Shown: positions 17,916-28,900 of the stretch, one piece after another
Position numbering within the stretch: the stretch's first letter is position 1
How the letters are laid out: every line of letters starts with the position of its first letter
Program-made: the position numbers and the translations under genes
Notes under the pieces: generated by a model
What the model saw: the letters and a program-made list of their open reading frames with translations, nothing else
Told to the model about the DNA's origin: nothing
The model's database searches: none
Source: DASSFZ01 sp035292585
GTDB taxonomy: Bacteria > Chloroflexota > Anaerolineae > Fen-1058
NCBI GenBank assembly: GCA_035292585.1
Contig: DATDPU010000148.1
Span: 1 to 64,000, forward strand
Length of the DNA stretch: 64,000 nt
Direction: 5' to 3'

Positions 17916-19019
17916 GTGAAAATTGCTTTCATAATCACCCGGTCGGATGACATCGGTGGGGCGCAGATCCACGTCAGGGATTTGTCGACGGCGCTCAGGG
18001 CAGCCGGCCACGACGCGGTGGTCCTCGCCGGCGCCAACGGTGTCCTCGCAGACGAACTGCGCGCGCACGGCGTTCCATATTATTCCCTACGTTATCTGGC
18101 CCGAGAAGTTGGACCACTCCACGACGTCCGCACCGTCTCGGAACTTCGCGAGACGCTGCGCGAAATCCGGCCTGACATCATTTCCACCCATTCTACCAAG
18201 GCCGGGTTCATCGGCCGAATCGCCGGCAAGACGCTCGGCATCCCCACCCTGTTCACGGCGCACGGCTGGGGGTTCACCGACGGGCGCCCGCCTCTCCAGG
18301 CGTTCGCGTTCTGGGCGGTCGAACGGGCAACCGCGGCGTGGGCGGCGCGGATCATCACGGTGTGTGAGTCGGATCGCACGGCTGCCGTTCGCGCGCGTGT
18401 GACAGCCAGCGATCGCCTGGTAACCATTCACAACGCCATGCCCGACATCGACACAACACTGCGGGCCAGGCCGGGCAATTCGCCGGCGCAGTTAGTGATG
18501 GTCGCTAGACTTTCGCGCTGGAAAGACCAGCCAACCCTGCTGCATGCCCTTTCGGGCTTGAAGGCTCTGGATTGGCAGCTCGAGTTGGTTGGCGACGGTC
18601 CCCTGCGTGGGCCGCTCGAAGAGCTGGCCCAAAGTCTGGGCCTCACGTCGCGGGTGACCTTCCTCGGCTTCCGCCGCGACGTTCCCGAGCGGATCGCCGA
18701 AGCGCAAGTGTTTCTGCTCATCAGCAAGTGGGAGGGCTTCCCGCGTTCCATACTCGAGGCCATGCGCGCTGGTCTGCCCGTGATTGCATCCGCTGTGGGT
18801 GGGGTTCGGGAATCTGTGGTGGATGGGACAACCGGCTTTGTGATTCCGCGTGGAGATGCAGTCCGTTTACGCGAATGCCTGCGCCAGCTCATCACGAGCT
18901 CCGAGCTGCGCGTCAGTATGGGCGAAGCCGGCCGCGCCCGTTATGAGGAAATGTTCACCTTCGATCGCCTGGTTGAGCGAACCACGCAGGTGTATGAATC
19001 GGTCCTGGGAAGGAGATAG
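17916..19019 (+). CDS. Glycosyltransferase family 4
   Basis: A 367-residue GT-B glycosyltransferase that adds a sugar from an NDP-donor to the growing lipid-linked repeat unit on the cytoplasmic side. The N-terminal acceptor domain has the glycine-rich GGAQIHVRDL (16-25). The C-terminal donor domain has ARLSRWKDQPTLL and the EX7E signature in EGFPRSILEAMRAGLP (about 275). The GTG start at 17916 follows GAAAGGAAAC; an ATG two bases earlier runs straight into a stop. It is the only family 4 enzyme in the locus. Sugar and linkage cannot be predicted. Confidence 0.92.
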   Translation: MKIAFIITRSDDIGGAQIHVRDLSTALRAAGHDAVVLAGANGVLADELRAHGVPYYSLRYLAREVGPLHDVRTVSELRETLREIRPDIISTHSTKAGFIGRIAGKTLGIPTLFTAHGWGFTDGRPPLQAFAFWAVERATAAWAARIITVCESDRTAAVRARVTASDRLVTIHNAMPDIDTTLRARPGNSPAQLVMVARLSRWKDQPTLLHALSGLKALDWQLELVGDGPLRGPLEELAQSLGLTSRVTFLGFRRDVPERIAEAQVFLLISKWEGFPRSILEAMRAGLPVIASAVGGVRESVVDGTTGFVIPRGDAVRLRECLRQLITSSELRVSMGEAGRARYEEMFTFDRLVERTTQVYESVLGRR

Positions 19020-19024
19020 CAGCC

Positions 19025-19921
19025 TTGAATTCAGTCATGGTCAACACCCCATTAAACGTAACCCGCTGCCCGATCTGTGGCGCAGACAGCCGGTACCTCC
19101 GAAGAGGCTACTATGTCAAATGCTCGGAGTGCAAAGTGGCTTTTCGGGAGCAGCATGAATCCGTCGCTGAACTGGATGAATATTGGCAGAAAGAGTTTTG
19201 GACAGACGAAGAGATAGCGAAGCGTAAAAATCGCGAGCCTGTGTTTCGAGACGCCTTTGAGCTGTTGCGCCATCAGAAGCCCAACGGCGGGGCCGTCCTG
19301 GACATTGGTTGCGGTATTGGCACTTTTCTTGCGGTATGCCGCGCCGGGGGCTGGAACGTGACCGGCGTCGAGCCTTCGTCCATCGCCTGTGAAGTCGCCA
19401 GACGAGAGTACGGACTCGAGCTGATCAACGAGCCGTTCTCGAGCGCCATGTTCCAGGGGAAGAAATTCGACGCGATCTTCGCCGCCCAGGTTCTCCATCA
19501 CCTGCCGGACCCGGCGGCTTTTGTCGCGGATATCGACCGCGTGCTGGCCGACGACGGAATTCTGATCCTGCGAACACCCAACTTAATCCCGCTAGAACTG
19601 AGTCTACTCCTACAACGCCTTCTCGGCCGGGAAAAAGAATTTTTCTGCGGCCCCGCCCTATACACGTTTCATCCGAATACGTTGTCGCTACTTTTCCGGC
19701 GGCTAGACTATCGTGAAGTCACGTTCGTGAATTCCAGACCGTACCTGGAGACGCCAGCTGCGCCCCGGCAGCCCGGTCAGTCCGTCGGCGCAAATCTCCG
19801 GCGCCTTTCGGTAACAGCGCTTAAGCGGGCAACCTATGGCGCCGTAGAGGTCGTCCACAAGCTGAGCAGTGGACGGGTGGTTGTGGGTCCTTCGATCTTT
19901 GTGGTTGCCCGAAAGAAGTAG
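19025..19921 (+). CDS. SAM-dependent methyltransferase with N-terminal zinc ribbon
   Basis: 298 residues. A CPICG...CSEC zinc-ribbon-like pair of Cys motifs (about 14-37) precedes a class I methyltransferase domain with VLDIGCGIG (motif I), GVEPS (acidic loop) and a VLHHLPDP segment. In polysaccharide loci such proteins usually methylate a sugar or other substituent. The TTG at 19025 is chosen because AAGGAGAT sits 9 bases upstream; the next ATG (19037) has no such site. It begins 5 bases after the glycosyltransferase. Confidence 0.87.
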   Translation: MNSVMVNTPLNVTRCPICGADSRYLRRGYYVKCSECKVAFREQHESVAELDEYWQKEFWTDEEIAKRKNREPVFRDAFELLRHQKPNGGAVLDIGCGIGTFLAVCRAGGWNVTGVEPSSIACEVARREYGLELINEPFSSAMFQGKKFDAIFAAQVLHHLPDPAAFVADIDRVLADDGILILRTPNLIPLELSLLLQRLLGREKEFFCGPALYTFHPNTLSLLFRRLDYREVTFVNSRPYLETPAAPRQPGQSVGANLRRLSVTALKRATYGAVEVVHKLSSGRVVVGPSIFVVARKK

Positions 19922-19954
19922 CGCTCGACACGTCACGTATGCGGGAGGCGCAAG

Positions 19955-20566
19955 ATGGTCAAATATGTTGGGGAGGTCATTCGTCATACGTTCTCCCTGC
20001 GATTCCTTGTCTCGGTGTTCTACAGTTTCGCTTACTACATCCACGAGCACGTAGTCTGGCGAGCCAACATCCATGCGGCGAGGGATGTCAGGATCCACGC
20101 CACGGCTTCCATAAGAAACGCGCAGAACGTCTACGTGGGTAAAAATTCCCACATCAATCACTTGTGTTGCGTCTGGGCTACCGAAAACTCGAAAATAGTC
20201 CTGGGTGACAACCTTCTAATGGGGCCTGGGGTCTGCATATTTTCGAGCAACCACAGCATGGTCAAGGGCCAGCCGATGACGTTCCAGGAACGGAAAGAGG
20301 CGTCGATCGTGATTGGGGACGACGTGTGGTTGGGCGCGCACAGCGTGATCACTGCCGGAACGCAGATAGCGAACGGCGTTATCGTCGCCGCGGGCGCCGT
20401 CGTGACCCGCAGCATCACTCAGGAAGGCGTGATCGTCGGCGGGATTCCCGCGAAGATTATCGGGGAGCGGCCCTCGGCCCCCGAGCTCAATATCAACACC
20501 CTGGACGCCCTGGTAAAGGTTGGCGCTCCCGGCTTCAACGGGAAAAAGGACGCGGGTGAACACTGA
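19955..20566 (+). CDS. Left-handed beta-helix acyltransferase (WbbJ/NodL-like)
   Basis: 203 residues, with hexapeptide repeats from about residue 45 to 165 (patterns such as IHATAS, VIVAAGAVV and GVIVGGIPAK). The SSNHSM and DDVWLGAHSVI segments are typical of maltose O-acetyltransferase-like enzymes, with a His in the right place for catalysis. It likely O-acetylates a sugar of the polymer using acetyl-CoA. The ATG at 19955 is preceded by GGGAGG. Confidence 0.88.
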   Translation: MVKYVGEVIRHTFSLRFLVSVFYSFAYYIHEHVVWRANIHAARDVRIHATASIRNAQNVYVGKNSHINHLCCVWATENSKIVLGDNLLMGPGVCIFSSNHSMVKGQPMTFQERKEASIVIGDDVWLGAHSVITAGTQIANGVIVAAGAVVTRSITQEGVIVGGIPAKIIGERPSAPELNINTLDALVKVGAPGFNGKKDAGEH

Positions 20567-20583
20567 TTCACACGGATATCGAA

Positions 20584-21432
20584 ATGAACTCAATCCTCAA
20601 TGCCTTGACCATTGACGTCGAAGAGCATTTTCAGGTCCATGCCTTTGAGACGGTAGTTGAGCGATCTGCCTGGGATCACTTTCCCAGCCGGGTTGTCGCC
20701 AACACCCAGCGCATTCTGCGCCTGCTGGCAGAATATGAGGTGCGGGCTACCTTCTTTGTATTAGGCTGGGTGGCTGATCGCTATCCTGATCTCGTCAAGC
20801 AGATCGCTATAAGCGGTCATGAAATAGCCACCCATGGATATTGGCACGAACTTGTTTATCGCCAGACGCCGGATGAGTTCGCGGCTGACCTATGCCAATC
20901 GCTTGGGGCGATTGGGCGAGCATTTAACGGCCTACAACCGGCAGGCTATCGCGCCCCGTCTTTTTCAATTACCCACCAATCTTTGTGGGCTTTGGATATC
21001 CTGCGTGATCACCGCATCCTGTATGACTCAAGCATCTTCCCACTGGCTGCTCACGATCGCTATGGCATAAAGGATGCCCATCGGTTCGCAAATAAAACGT
21101 GGGGTGGTTTGTGGGAGTTTCCGGTCAGCACCATCCGGTTGGGCAAACAGAATTGGCCGGTGGCCGGCGGCGGCTATTTCCGACTTTTCCCGCTATGGAT
21201 CACGCGCCAGGCCATTCGCCAGCTGAATGCGCCAGGCCATCCAGCCGTCATCTACCTGCATCCCTGGGAATTTGACCCGGATCAGCCCCGCATACCCGAT
21301 GCGCCTGTGCTCTCTCGTTTTCGTCACTACGTCAATATACACAAAACCGAAAGCCGACTACGGGCGCTGCTGAAGGAATTCAAGTTCGCGCCTATGTGTG
21401 AGGTTTTTGCCGGTAGTTTGGAGGTAGGGTGA
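20584..21432 (+). CDS. Polysaccharide deacetylase, XrtA/PEP-CTERM-associated type
   Basis: 282 residues of the NodB fold with a C-terminal DUF3473-like part, as in deacetylases found beside exosortase-type polysaccharide loci. Catalytic features are TIDVEEHF (Asp11), the metal-binding HGYWH (His84, His88) and YRAPSFSI. HPWEFDP near residue 228 is the usual second conserved block. It removes N-acetyl groups from a polymer. No signal peptide is seen, which is normal for this subgroup. It closes the plus-strand polysaccharide locus and is convergent with the next gene. No exosortase gene is visible in the window. Confidence 0.88.
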   Translation: MNSILNALTIDVEEHFQVHAFETVVERSAWDHFPSRVVANTQRILRLLAEYEVRATFFVLGWVADRYPDLVKQIAISGHEIATHGYWHELVYRQTPDEFAADLCQSLGAIGRAFNGLQPAGYRAPSFSITHQSLWALDILRDHRILYDSSIFPLAAHDRYGIKDAHRFANKTWGGLWEFPVSTIRLGKQNWPVAGGGYFRLFPLWITRQAIRQLNAPGHPAVIYLHPWEFDPDQPRIPDAPVLSRFRHYVNIHKTESRLRALLKEFKFAPMCEVFAGSLEVG

Positions 21433-21452
21433 TTAGGAGTTAGGCGCAGGGT

Positions 21453-23402
21453 CTAATGTTTAAACACGACGGGTAAATAAACGCCCCTATATTCAAAAGC
21501 GCCAATATCGGGAGCTAATCCATTATAGTCGTGGTTGATGCCCGGAATGACAACCCCGGCATCAATAAGAGAACTCGCAGGATTTAGCGTGTATCGCCCA
21601 TTGGAGGGGCCGGCGAAATCGGGATTGACGTTGAGCCCATTAGGCTCCTGACCCGTTGCCGCGCTGAAAGCGGCCAGCGTGGCATAGTGGGTGACATCCC
21701 ACAGCACGAGATCATGGTTGTTTCCGCTCGACAAGTTGTCGTAGTCCAAATCAACCGGGTAGCTGACATCGCGATCGGCCACGGCGTATTTTACGCCAGA
21801 CCAGATGTTATTGCGGGCGTAGATCGACGCCCAGCCACCGGACGAACCGCTATTCAATTCGATGCCGGAGGAATCCGGCCTGACCGCGACCGCAGTGTTG
21901 TGAAGGATATAGATTGGGCCAGACTGGTTGCTGCTAGCGCTGTTGAATTTGAAGGAGTCACCGATATTATCGGTGTTGCCTACGCCGAAATGATAGATGA
22001 GATTCCGTATCGCATAAACCGGACCTTCGACGATCGGGGCGAAGGAGATACCGGTCAACACGTCGTGGAAGGTATTGTTCCACAAGCGGACGTTGCTACA
22101 CCAGCCATCAACCTGAACGCCATCGTCACCCGTGTCGTAAACCAGGTTGCCGTAAACGTCTGTTTCGTTGGTCTGACTAATCGGTTCACCGGGACAGACA
22201 TCGAAGCCGTCGAAAAAACCGTGGAAGATGTTGCGACGGATGACGTTACCTCTTCCACTGGTAGACCCGCCGAAATAGACGCCGCCTCGCTCAAGATAGC
22301 TGGCCGCTTTAACGGCGTCCCAGGGCCAGTTGAAAATCGTATCGTAAAACTCATTATCCTGGATGACGTTACGCTGAGACACGTCTCTGATCGTGAGGCC
22401 CCCGTTGTTGATGGCAAACACGGAGCCCTGCACCAGGTTATTGCTGGCATTTTTGAAGTAGATTGCCCTGGCTTCGGTTCCCTGGCCATAGTGTCGAAAA
22501 GTCAGGTTGATGAAGTAGATATAGTCCCGTTCGACATCAAAGCCTCGATTGTATCGGGAGACGGCTATCACCGCGTTATTGGGGTTGGTGTCCCCGGCTA
22601 GATGAACATAGAGGGAATTTCCGTCGGCGTAAAAGCCGGGAATATTCCAACTCAAATTTTGAAGGGCGCCTAGATCATTGTAAGGATAGAGACGCGCGCC
22701 ATTCGCTGTGACCAGGCGAATCCCCTGCAAATGGGTGGTTGTCGAGTAGATGCCACCGCCAGCGCCGGTCCAGCTACGGCGAGCCGGATCAGCGCCGTCC
22801 AGAATGGCCGCTTCATTGCCGTAACCACGGATCAAAATAGGCGCGCTTGGAGCGCCGGAGCGAGGTAAGGAGATCTCACCCTGATAGTAGACGCCGCCAC
22901 GCAGCGCCACCTCATCGCCAGGCTGGGCGCGGCTAATCCCCTCGGCGAGTGAGCACGGCGCTAAGAGGCTACACGTTGCGCCGTTGCCGGTAGGACTGAC
23001 GATGAAGGTGTTGTGCGCTGAAGGGATATTGATTTCTGTACGGGTGGAGGCGGCAGCCTGCACGCTGATGTTATCTAAAGGATCGCCGTCGGGGTCACTG
23101 AAGCTGACCCGGACGTCATAGGCGGTTCCCGGCTCTAGCCAGAAAAGACTACCGACGAAACGGGTGTTGCTGATACGGGACAGGGGGAAACCGACTCGGT
23201 ACGGCTCGCTACCCTTGCGATATTCTACGGTAGCAACCGCATTTTCATTGGGATCATCCGTATCGGCTATCGAAGCCGTGATCCCCATAGCCTGAAAGGT
23301 GCCATAGAGTTCTAGCGATGCGCCTGCGCCGGAGAGGGGAAATGGCAAGACACAGTCACCCGTTAGAAGAACCAGAAATAGTAACACCCGTAAGTTTCTC
23401 AT
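21453..23402 (-). CDS. Secreted right-handed parallel beta-helix protein
   Basis: About 649 residues. The ATG at 23402 is preferred over the one at 23426 because GAGG lies 8 bases upstream and the protein then opens directly with a signal peptide (MRNLRVLLFLVLL). A fibronectin-like part (about 25-120) is followed by a pectate-lyase-like beta-helix (about 135-620) with many NNLV, GNVIRRN and LWNNTF rungs. It ends DIGAFEYRG-VYLPVVFKH; a similar end occurs in the protein at 23766-25934. The role may be polysaccharide binding or cleavage outside the cell. No catalytic residue set was identified. Confidence 0.85.
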   Translation of the reverse strand: MRNLRVLLFLVLLTGDCVLPFPLSGAGASLELYGTFQAMGITASIADTDDPNENAVATVEYRKGSEPYRVGFPLSRISNTRFVGSLFWLEPGTAYDVRVSFSDPDGDPLDNISVQAAASTRTEINIPSAHNTFIVSPTGNGATCSLLAPCSLAEGISRAQPGDEVALRGGVYYQGEISLPRSGAPSAPILIRGYGNEAAILDGADPARRSWTGAGGGIYSTTTHLQGIRLVTANGARLYPYNDLGALQNLSWNIPGFYADGNSLYVHLAGDTNPNNAVIAVSRYNRGFDVERDYIYFINLTFRHYGQGTEARAIYFKNASNNLVQGSVFAINNGGLTIRDVSQRNVIQDNEFYDTIFNWPWDAVKAASYLERGGVYFGGSTSGRGNVIRRNIFHGFFDGFDVCPGEPISQTNETDVYGNLVYDTGDDGVQVDGWCSNVRLWNNTFHDVLTGISFAPIVEGPVYAIRNLIYHFGVGNTDNIGDSFKFNSASSNQSGPIYILHNTAVAVRPDSSGIELNSGSSGGWASIYARNNIWSGVKYAVADRDVSYPVDLDYDNLSSGNNHDLVLWDVTHYATLAAFSAATGQEPNGLNVNPDFAGPSNGRYTLNPASSLIDAGVVIPGINHDYNGLAPDIGAFEYRGVYLPVVFKH

Positions 23403-23448
23403 CGTAGCCTCTTTGTTGATAGTCATTGATTATCAGTACATCACCAAA

Positions 23449-23527
23449 CCCGTAGTTTAGCCCCCTGCTTGCGCCCCCTGGTGGGGTTGTGGGCGGCAAA
23501 AACGGGCACAAGGCCCTAGGCTACGGG
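23449..23527 (+). repeat. Inverted-repeat element R3, copy 2
   Basis: CCCGTAG at the left end pairs with CTACGGG at the right end. The interior has TTTAGCCCCCTG, CCCCCTGGTGGGG and GGGCACAAGGCCCTA, shared with the copy at 17738-17868. It lies in the divergent 363-base gap between two secreted-protein genes, where I see no other feature. Confidence 0.68.
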
Positions 23528-23765
23528 ACGTTTCGTGAACTGCTGATTATTCGAGCTGGGGTCAAACTATCCATTACTATTTTACTCAATAACGAAAAGC
23601 TCTGTAATGATCTGGGGCGTGTCGTTCGGAGGAAAGTGAGACGCCCCGGCAACCGGCCGAAAGCGCAGCGTTGAGACGGTGAAGTGTACTCGTAGCAGCC
23701 ATAGGAGTCGGCTGGGATGCCTAATGCGGGCCGCCGCGACTCATATCGATCGTCGGAGACCGGTC

Positions 23766-25934
23766 ATGCTAACTGTTCACCCGAATAGAAGACGCTTAGC
23801 CCCCACGCTGCTCCTTGTCGGGGTGCTCTTGCTTGGCGCATTCGAAACGAGTTCAACCGCTCCCGTGCACGTTGGTCTGAATGCGCCAATGGTTGTCAGT
23901 CTGAGCGCAGCGCAGAGTCGCGGCGCTATGGGCGGAATGCTTCGCGCCGTGCAGCATAACGAACCGTTGGGGCATTTCCACGGCGCTGCAGGAACGCAAG
24001 AGGATGCGATTTACCTCAGGGAGGTTCGGGCTATCGACACGAATGATCTCGGCCTGCTTAATCCGGCTGGTCTGGCCTTCTCCTTTGATGCCAACCTCTT
24101 CTTTATACTGGAAGCCCATTCGACGACTCAGGCCAACATCGCCACGATGACTCCCTTTGAGGAATTGGTCGCCTCGGACAGCGTCGCTGTCTCCATGATC
24201 GACCCGATTAATTTGGCGTTTGATAACCTGTTCAATCGCCTGTTACTCTTTGATACCGCCGCCAGCGAACTGGTTGAGATCAAGACCGGGCCGGATGGCC
24301 GGTTGGATACTTCGCCCGATGCTATCACCCGGCATCAGGTGGGGCGGCTTGGCCTGCAGGAGCCACGGGGCATGACGGTCGATCCAGCGAACGGACATCT
24401 GTTTATCCTGGATCAGGCTGCACGACAGATTGTCCGCATCGAGCCGGAACCTGACGGAACCTTCGACAAGGCTGTGATTTCCAGGGTGGACTTGACGCCG
24501 ACTGGCCTGGTTGATCCCCAGGGCCTGGCCTTAAACCCCAACAATGGTCATCTCTATCTCTTGAACACTGTTGACCAACGCATATACGAGCTGAACGAGA
24601 CCGGTCAGGTGGCGGCGATCCTCGGGCTTCCCCCTTTCGAGTTCGTTGGCGCTCGGGGCCTGGTCTTTGCCTTTAGCGGAGACGCGACGGATGATCCCTC
24701 GAGCATCGATTTTTATGTTGCCGACACCGGTCTGCGCGCCGGGCAAACAACGCCCGCGCCTGGTCGCATCATGGAATTGTCTCTACACATCGTCTATGTG
24801 CCGGGCGATGCCCCAACCATCCAGGCAGGAATCGATCTGGCTAGTGAGGGTGACCTGGTTCTCGTCGCTCCCGGAATGTACCAGGAAAATATTCAGTTAT
24901 TGGGCAAGACGATCACCTTAGCCTCTCAGTATCACACTACCCAAAATCCCAGCTTTATCGATCAAACCATTATTGACGGCGGTGGTAACACCGTGATCAC
25001 CGTCAAGTCATCGGTCGGGCCGGAAACCAAAATCATCGGCTTCACGATTCAACATGGCCAAGATGGCATCAGGTCGGCGGCCCAGCTGCACATCCTCAAT
25101 AACCGCTTTACCGGCCATAGCGATGCGATTGATTACGGCGGCGGCGGCGGTTTCTGTCGCAATAATGTGTTCGAAAACAACAGCGATGACGCCATTGACC
25201 TGGATGGCCCGACTGAAGCGACCATCGAAGACAATCTTATCCGCAACAGCGGCGACGATGGCATTGAAGTTCGGCTGCATCCCTACCGCGGTCCCACCCT
25301 GAATATCATCATCCGGCGTAATATCATCTCCGGTAGTGAGGAGGATGGCATTCAGCTCGTTGATTACGCGGACGAATCCGACCGTGTCTTTCTCATCGAG
25401 CGCAACGTGATTAAGGACAGCGCCCAGGTTGGGCTGGGGCTTATGGATAATCAAGAAACCCGAGAAGACTTTCGGGGCGCCGGCATTCCTGAACGTGTCC
25501 ACGTGTTCAATAACACTTTCATAGACAATGATCATGGCCTAACCGGCGGCGCCAATCTCATCGCCTTAAACAACATCTTCGTTGGCTCACCCCATATTGC
25601 GCTAAAAAATGTAGCTGGGAACTCTATTGCCGCCTACAACCTGTTTTGGGCAAACGGCATCGATTATCAGAATTCAAACGTGGACCCTGCCCATACGCGA
25701 TTCGCGGGACCGCGTTTAGATACGAATTATCGGCTGTTGTCAGGCAGCCCGGCGATTGATGCGGGCATCGCTTTTCTGATGTGGAACTCAGAAATCGTGT
25801 TGAATCTTCAGCCCGGTGACTACTCTGGTTCAGGTCCAGATTTGGGTGCTTTTGAGACTGGTCAGCTCTTCGTGCCAATTATCTTGAAGCAAGAGAAGGG
25901 GGGATTCGATGTACGTCGCTACCTGGAGAAATAA
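23766..25934 (+). CDS. Secreted beta-propeller plus beta-helix protein
   Basis: About 722 residues from the preferred ATG at 23766 (CGGAG upstream), which gives a signal peptide (RRRLAPTLLLVGVLLLGAF). GTG 23679 and ATG 23724 are alternatives. Residues about 90-345 form NHL/beta-propeller-like repeats (GLAFSFDAN, GMTVDPANGHLFILD, GLALNPNNGHLYLL). Residues about 350-700 form a parallel beta-helix starting PGDAPTIQAGID, as in nitrous-oxide-type and DUF1565 proteins. The end carries DLGAFETGQLFVPIILK and then 13 extra residues. It overlaps the start of the next gene by 26 bases, and their propeller parts are paralogous. Confidence 0.82.
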   Translation: MLTVHPNRRRLAPTLLLVGVLLLGAFETSSTAPVHVGLNAPMVVSLSAAQSRGAMGGMLRAVQHNEPLGHFHGAAGTQEDAIYLREVRAIDTNDLGLLNPAGLAFSFDANLFFILEAHSTTQANIATMTPFEELVASDSVAVSMIDPINLAFDNLFNRLLLFDTAASELVEIKTGPDGRLDTSPDAITRHQVGRLGLQEPRGMTVDPANGHLFILDQAARQIVRIEPEPDGTFDKAVISRVDLTPTGLVDPQGLALNPNNGHLYLLNTVDQRIYELNETGQVAAILGLPPFEFVGARGLVFAFSGDATDDPSSIDFYVADTGLRAGQTTPAPGRIMELSLHIVYVPGDAPTIQAGIDLASEGDLVLVAPGMYQENIQLLGKTITLASQYHTTQNPSFIDQTIIDGGGNTVITVKSSVGPETKIIGFTIQHGQDGIRSAAQLHILNNRFTGHSDAIDYGGGGGFCRNNVFENNSDDAIDLDGPTEATIEDNLIRNSGDDGIEVRLHPYRGPTLNIIIRRNIISGSEEDGIQLVDYADESDRVFLIERNVIKDSAQVGLGLMDNQETREDFRGAGIPERVHVFNNTFIDNDHGLTGGANLIALNNIFVGSPHIALKNVAGNSIAAYNLFWANGIDYQNSNVDPAHTRFAGPRLDTNYRLLSGSPAIDAGIAFLMWNSEIVLNLQPGDYSGSGPDLGAFETGQLFVPIILKQEKGGFDVRRYLEK

Positions 25935-28900
25935 TCTGTTAAGGTTAACGCTGATCCTAACGACGCTGGTCTTCTTTTCCTCGTTCGCCGGGAGCTCGAT
26001 CACTTTGGCTCAAAGCCACCCTGCTTTCATTGGGGAGGCTCGGGTGCTGGAGGCGGATCAAACGGGCGTTCCCAATCCGGCTGGTCTGGCTTTCTCGCCC
26101 AGGGCGAATGCCTTCCACGTTATGGAGAGGCGGCGACGAGGCCAGCCCCCGCCGGCAGATGCGGACCTCTTCAAGTTGACGCCCTATGGGGATCGGGCCG
26201 GTTCGGCTCGGATCGCGGAGGCGATTCGGGACGCGATTAACGTGGCCTTTGATAGACGATTCAGTCGCTTGCTCATCATTCATCCCCTGGCCAACAGATT
26301 GGTTGAGGTCCGGGAGCGACCTAACGGTAATCTGGATCCAGGGACGCGAGTCCGCCATGATGCTCGGCGCTTTGGCTTGCAGGACCCGCAGGGCCTGACG
26401 GTCGATCCGGTGAGTGGGACTCTCTTCATTCTGGATACCATTGGACCACGACTGGTCCGGGTCGAGCCGGAAGCTGACGGAACCTTCGACATGGCGGTGA
26501 TTTCTGTGGTGGACCTGGCGTCCACCGGCTTGGTTGATGTCCGTGGCCTCGCCTTAGACCCGACCACAGGCCATCTTCATCTCTTAAGCCCGGCTGCGCA
26601 AAAACTGTATGAACTGACCCAGACCGGTCAGGTGGTGGCAACGCGCGACTTATCTGAATTCGGATTCAAGGATCCACAGGGGATGGTGTTCGCCCCGAGT
26701 GGCGACCTGACTGACGCCCCTGCACAGATAAGTCTGTACGTTACCGATGGCGGCACTCCGGATGCCGCGCAAGGTCAGGGAGGCGGATTGCTCCAAAATG
26801 GACCGGCACGTGTCGATTCGATTGCGGCCGCAGCGCCGGCGCCTGGCAAAATTGTGGAGTTGACATTCACCGAAGCGGCGGCTCCTGCGGCAGCCACCGC
26901 CGAGGGCACGTTGATACGGACGATCCTCACCTCCCAATTTTCTCCACCCAGCCCCGACCCCTCCGGGCTAGCCTATCTGCCCGGCAGTGGCACGCTGTTG
27001 ATCGTCGATGGGGAAGTAGATGAGATGCCGCCGTACTTTGCCGGCGATAGTATGTGGGCAACGACATTGTCAGGCGCTATGCTCGATAGCCTGCCCACGT
27101 CCTTCTCGGATGAACCGGTCGGAGCTGACGTCAATCCCGCGAATAGACATTTATTCATTAGTGATGATACCGGGCAACGCAGGGTTTATGAAGTGAACCC
27201 GGGGTCTGACGTGCTGTATGCCACGTCGGATGATAGTGTCACTTCATTTTTAACCAGTGCTTTTGGGAGTATGGACCCGGAGGGGCTGGCTTACGACACA
27301 AACACAGGCGCCCTCTTCGTCGTCGATGGCGTAAATAGGGAAGTTTACCGGGTCACTCCCGGAGCGAACGGTATCTTCGATGGTGTAGATGATCAGGTGA
27401 GCAATTTCGATACGTTGAGCTTGGGGTTGGACGACCCTGAGGGCGGCGCCTTTAACCCCGACACCGGCACTCTCTACGTTGTGGGTAAGCCCGCAACTAC
27501 CCTGTTCGAGCTGACGACCGGGGGCGCCCTGGTGCGGACGATTGATATTTCGGCGGCGGATGCCCGGAAGCCGGCCGGCCTGGCTTACGGCCCAAGCAGT
27601 GTGAATCCTGGGGAGATGAGCATCTACATCGCCGCTCGGGGGGTGGATAATGATAGCGATCCGAACGAAAATGACGGCGCAATGTATGAAATAGCGCTAG
27701 GCATAGCGGCCGGCACACCCGCCGCCACGCCGACAGCAGGCCCCACGAGTACGCCGACTAACACGCCCACGCCGACCAATACGCCGAGTTCGTCGGACCT
27801 GATCTTCGCTGACGGCTTCGAGACCGGCAATCTGTCGGCCTGGTCGTCCAGCTCAACCGATGGCGGCAATCTCAGCGTGAGCGCTGCGGCGGCGCTGGTC
27901 GGCAGTTTCGGTCTACAGGCGGTCGTCAACGACAATAACCCCATCTTCGTCACCGATGACACCCCCGCCGCCGAGCCGCGCTACCGGGCGCGCTTCTACT
28001 TCGACCCGAACTCGATCCCGATGGCGGACGGCGATGCCCATTACATCTTCGTCGGCGCTTCGGGCGCGTCCTTCACCACTGTGCTGCGAGTTAATTTCCG
28101 CTTCTCCGGCGGCAACTATCAACTCAGGACCAACCACTTACTGGACGACGGCACGACCTTCATCAGCAGCAGTTGGTTTACCCTCAGTGATGCGTCCCAC
28201 TTTATTGAGCTGGACTGGCGGGCGGCGACGGCAGCCGGCGCGAATGATGGGCGCCTGACACTGTGGATCGACGATGTTCAACAAGCCGACCTGACCGGGA
28301 TAGACAACGACACCTGGCGGATAGACCGCGTCCGGCTGGGGGCGGTAACGGCAATAGACACCGGCACACGGGGAACCTACTACTTCGACGCTTTCGAGTC
28401 GCGGCAACAGACCTACATTGGACCGGCGTCGAGTGTCCCCCCAACGCCAACCAACACGCCGCTCCCAACGGCGACCAATACGCCGCTGCCAACGCCAACC
28501 AACACGCCACTGCCGACAGCGACCAATACGCCGCTGCCGACGTCGACCAACACGCCGCTCTCGACAGCGACTGATACACCGCTCCCAACGGCGACTGATA
28601 CACCGCTGCCAACGTCGACCAACACGCCGCTCCCAACGGCGACTGATACACCGCTGCCGACGTCGACCAACACGCCGCTCTCGACAGCGACTGATACACC
28701 GCTCCCAACAGCGACTGATACGCCGCTGCCAACGTCGACCAACACGCCGTTTCCGACATCGACCAACACGCCGCTCTCGACAGCGACTGATACACCGCTC
28801 CCGACGTCGACCAACACGCCGCTCTCGACGGCAACTGATACGCCGCTGCCAACGTCGACCAACACGCCACTTCCAACACCGAGCAACACGCCGCTCCCGA

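Noticed and set aside
21687..22601. 304-codon plus-strand frame opposite the beta-helix gene
   Set aside because: It is the antisense of a gene with signal peptide and beta-helix rungs, and has no domain of its own.
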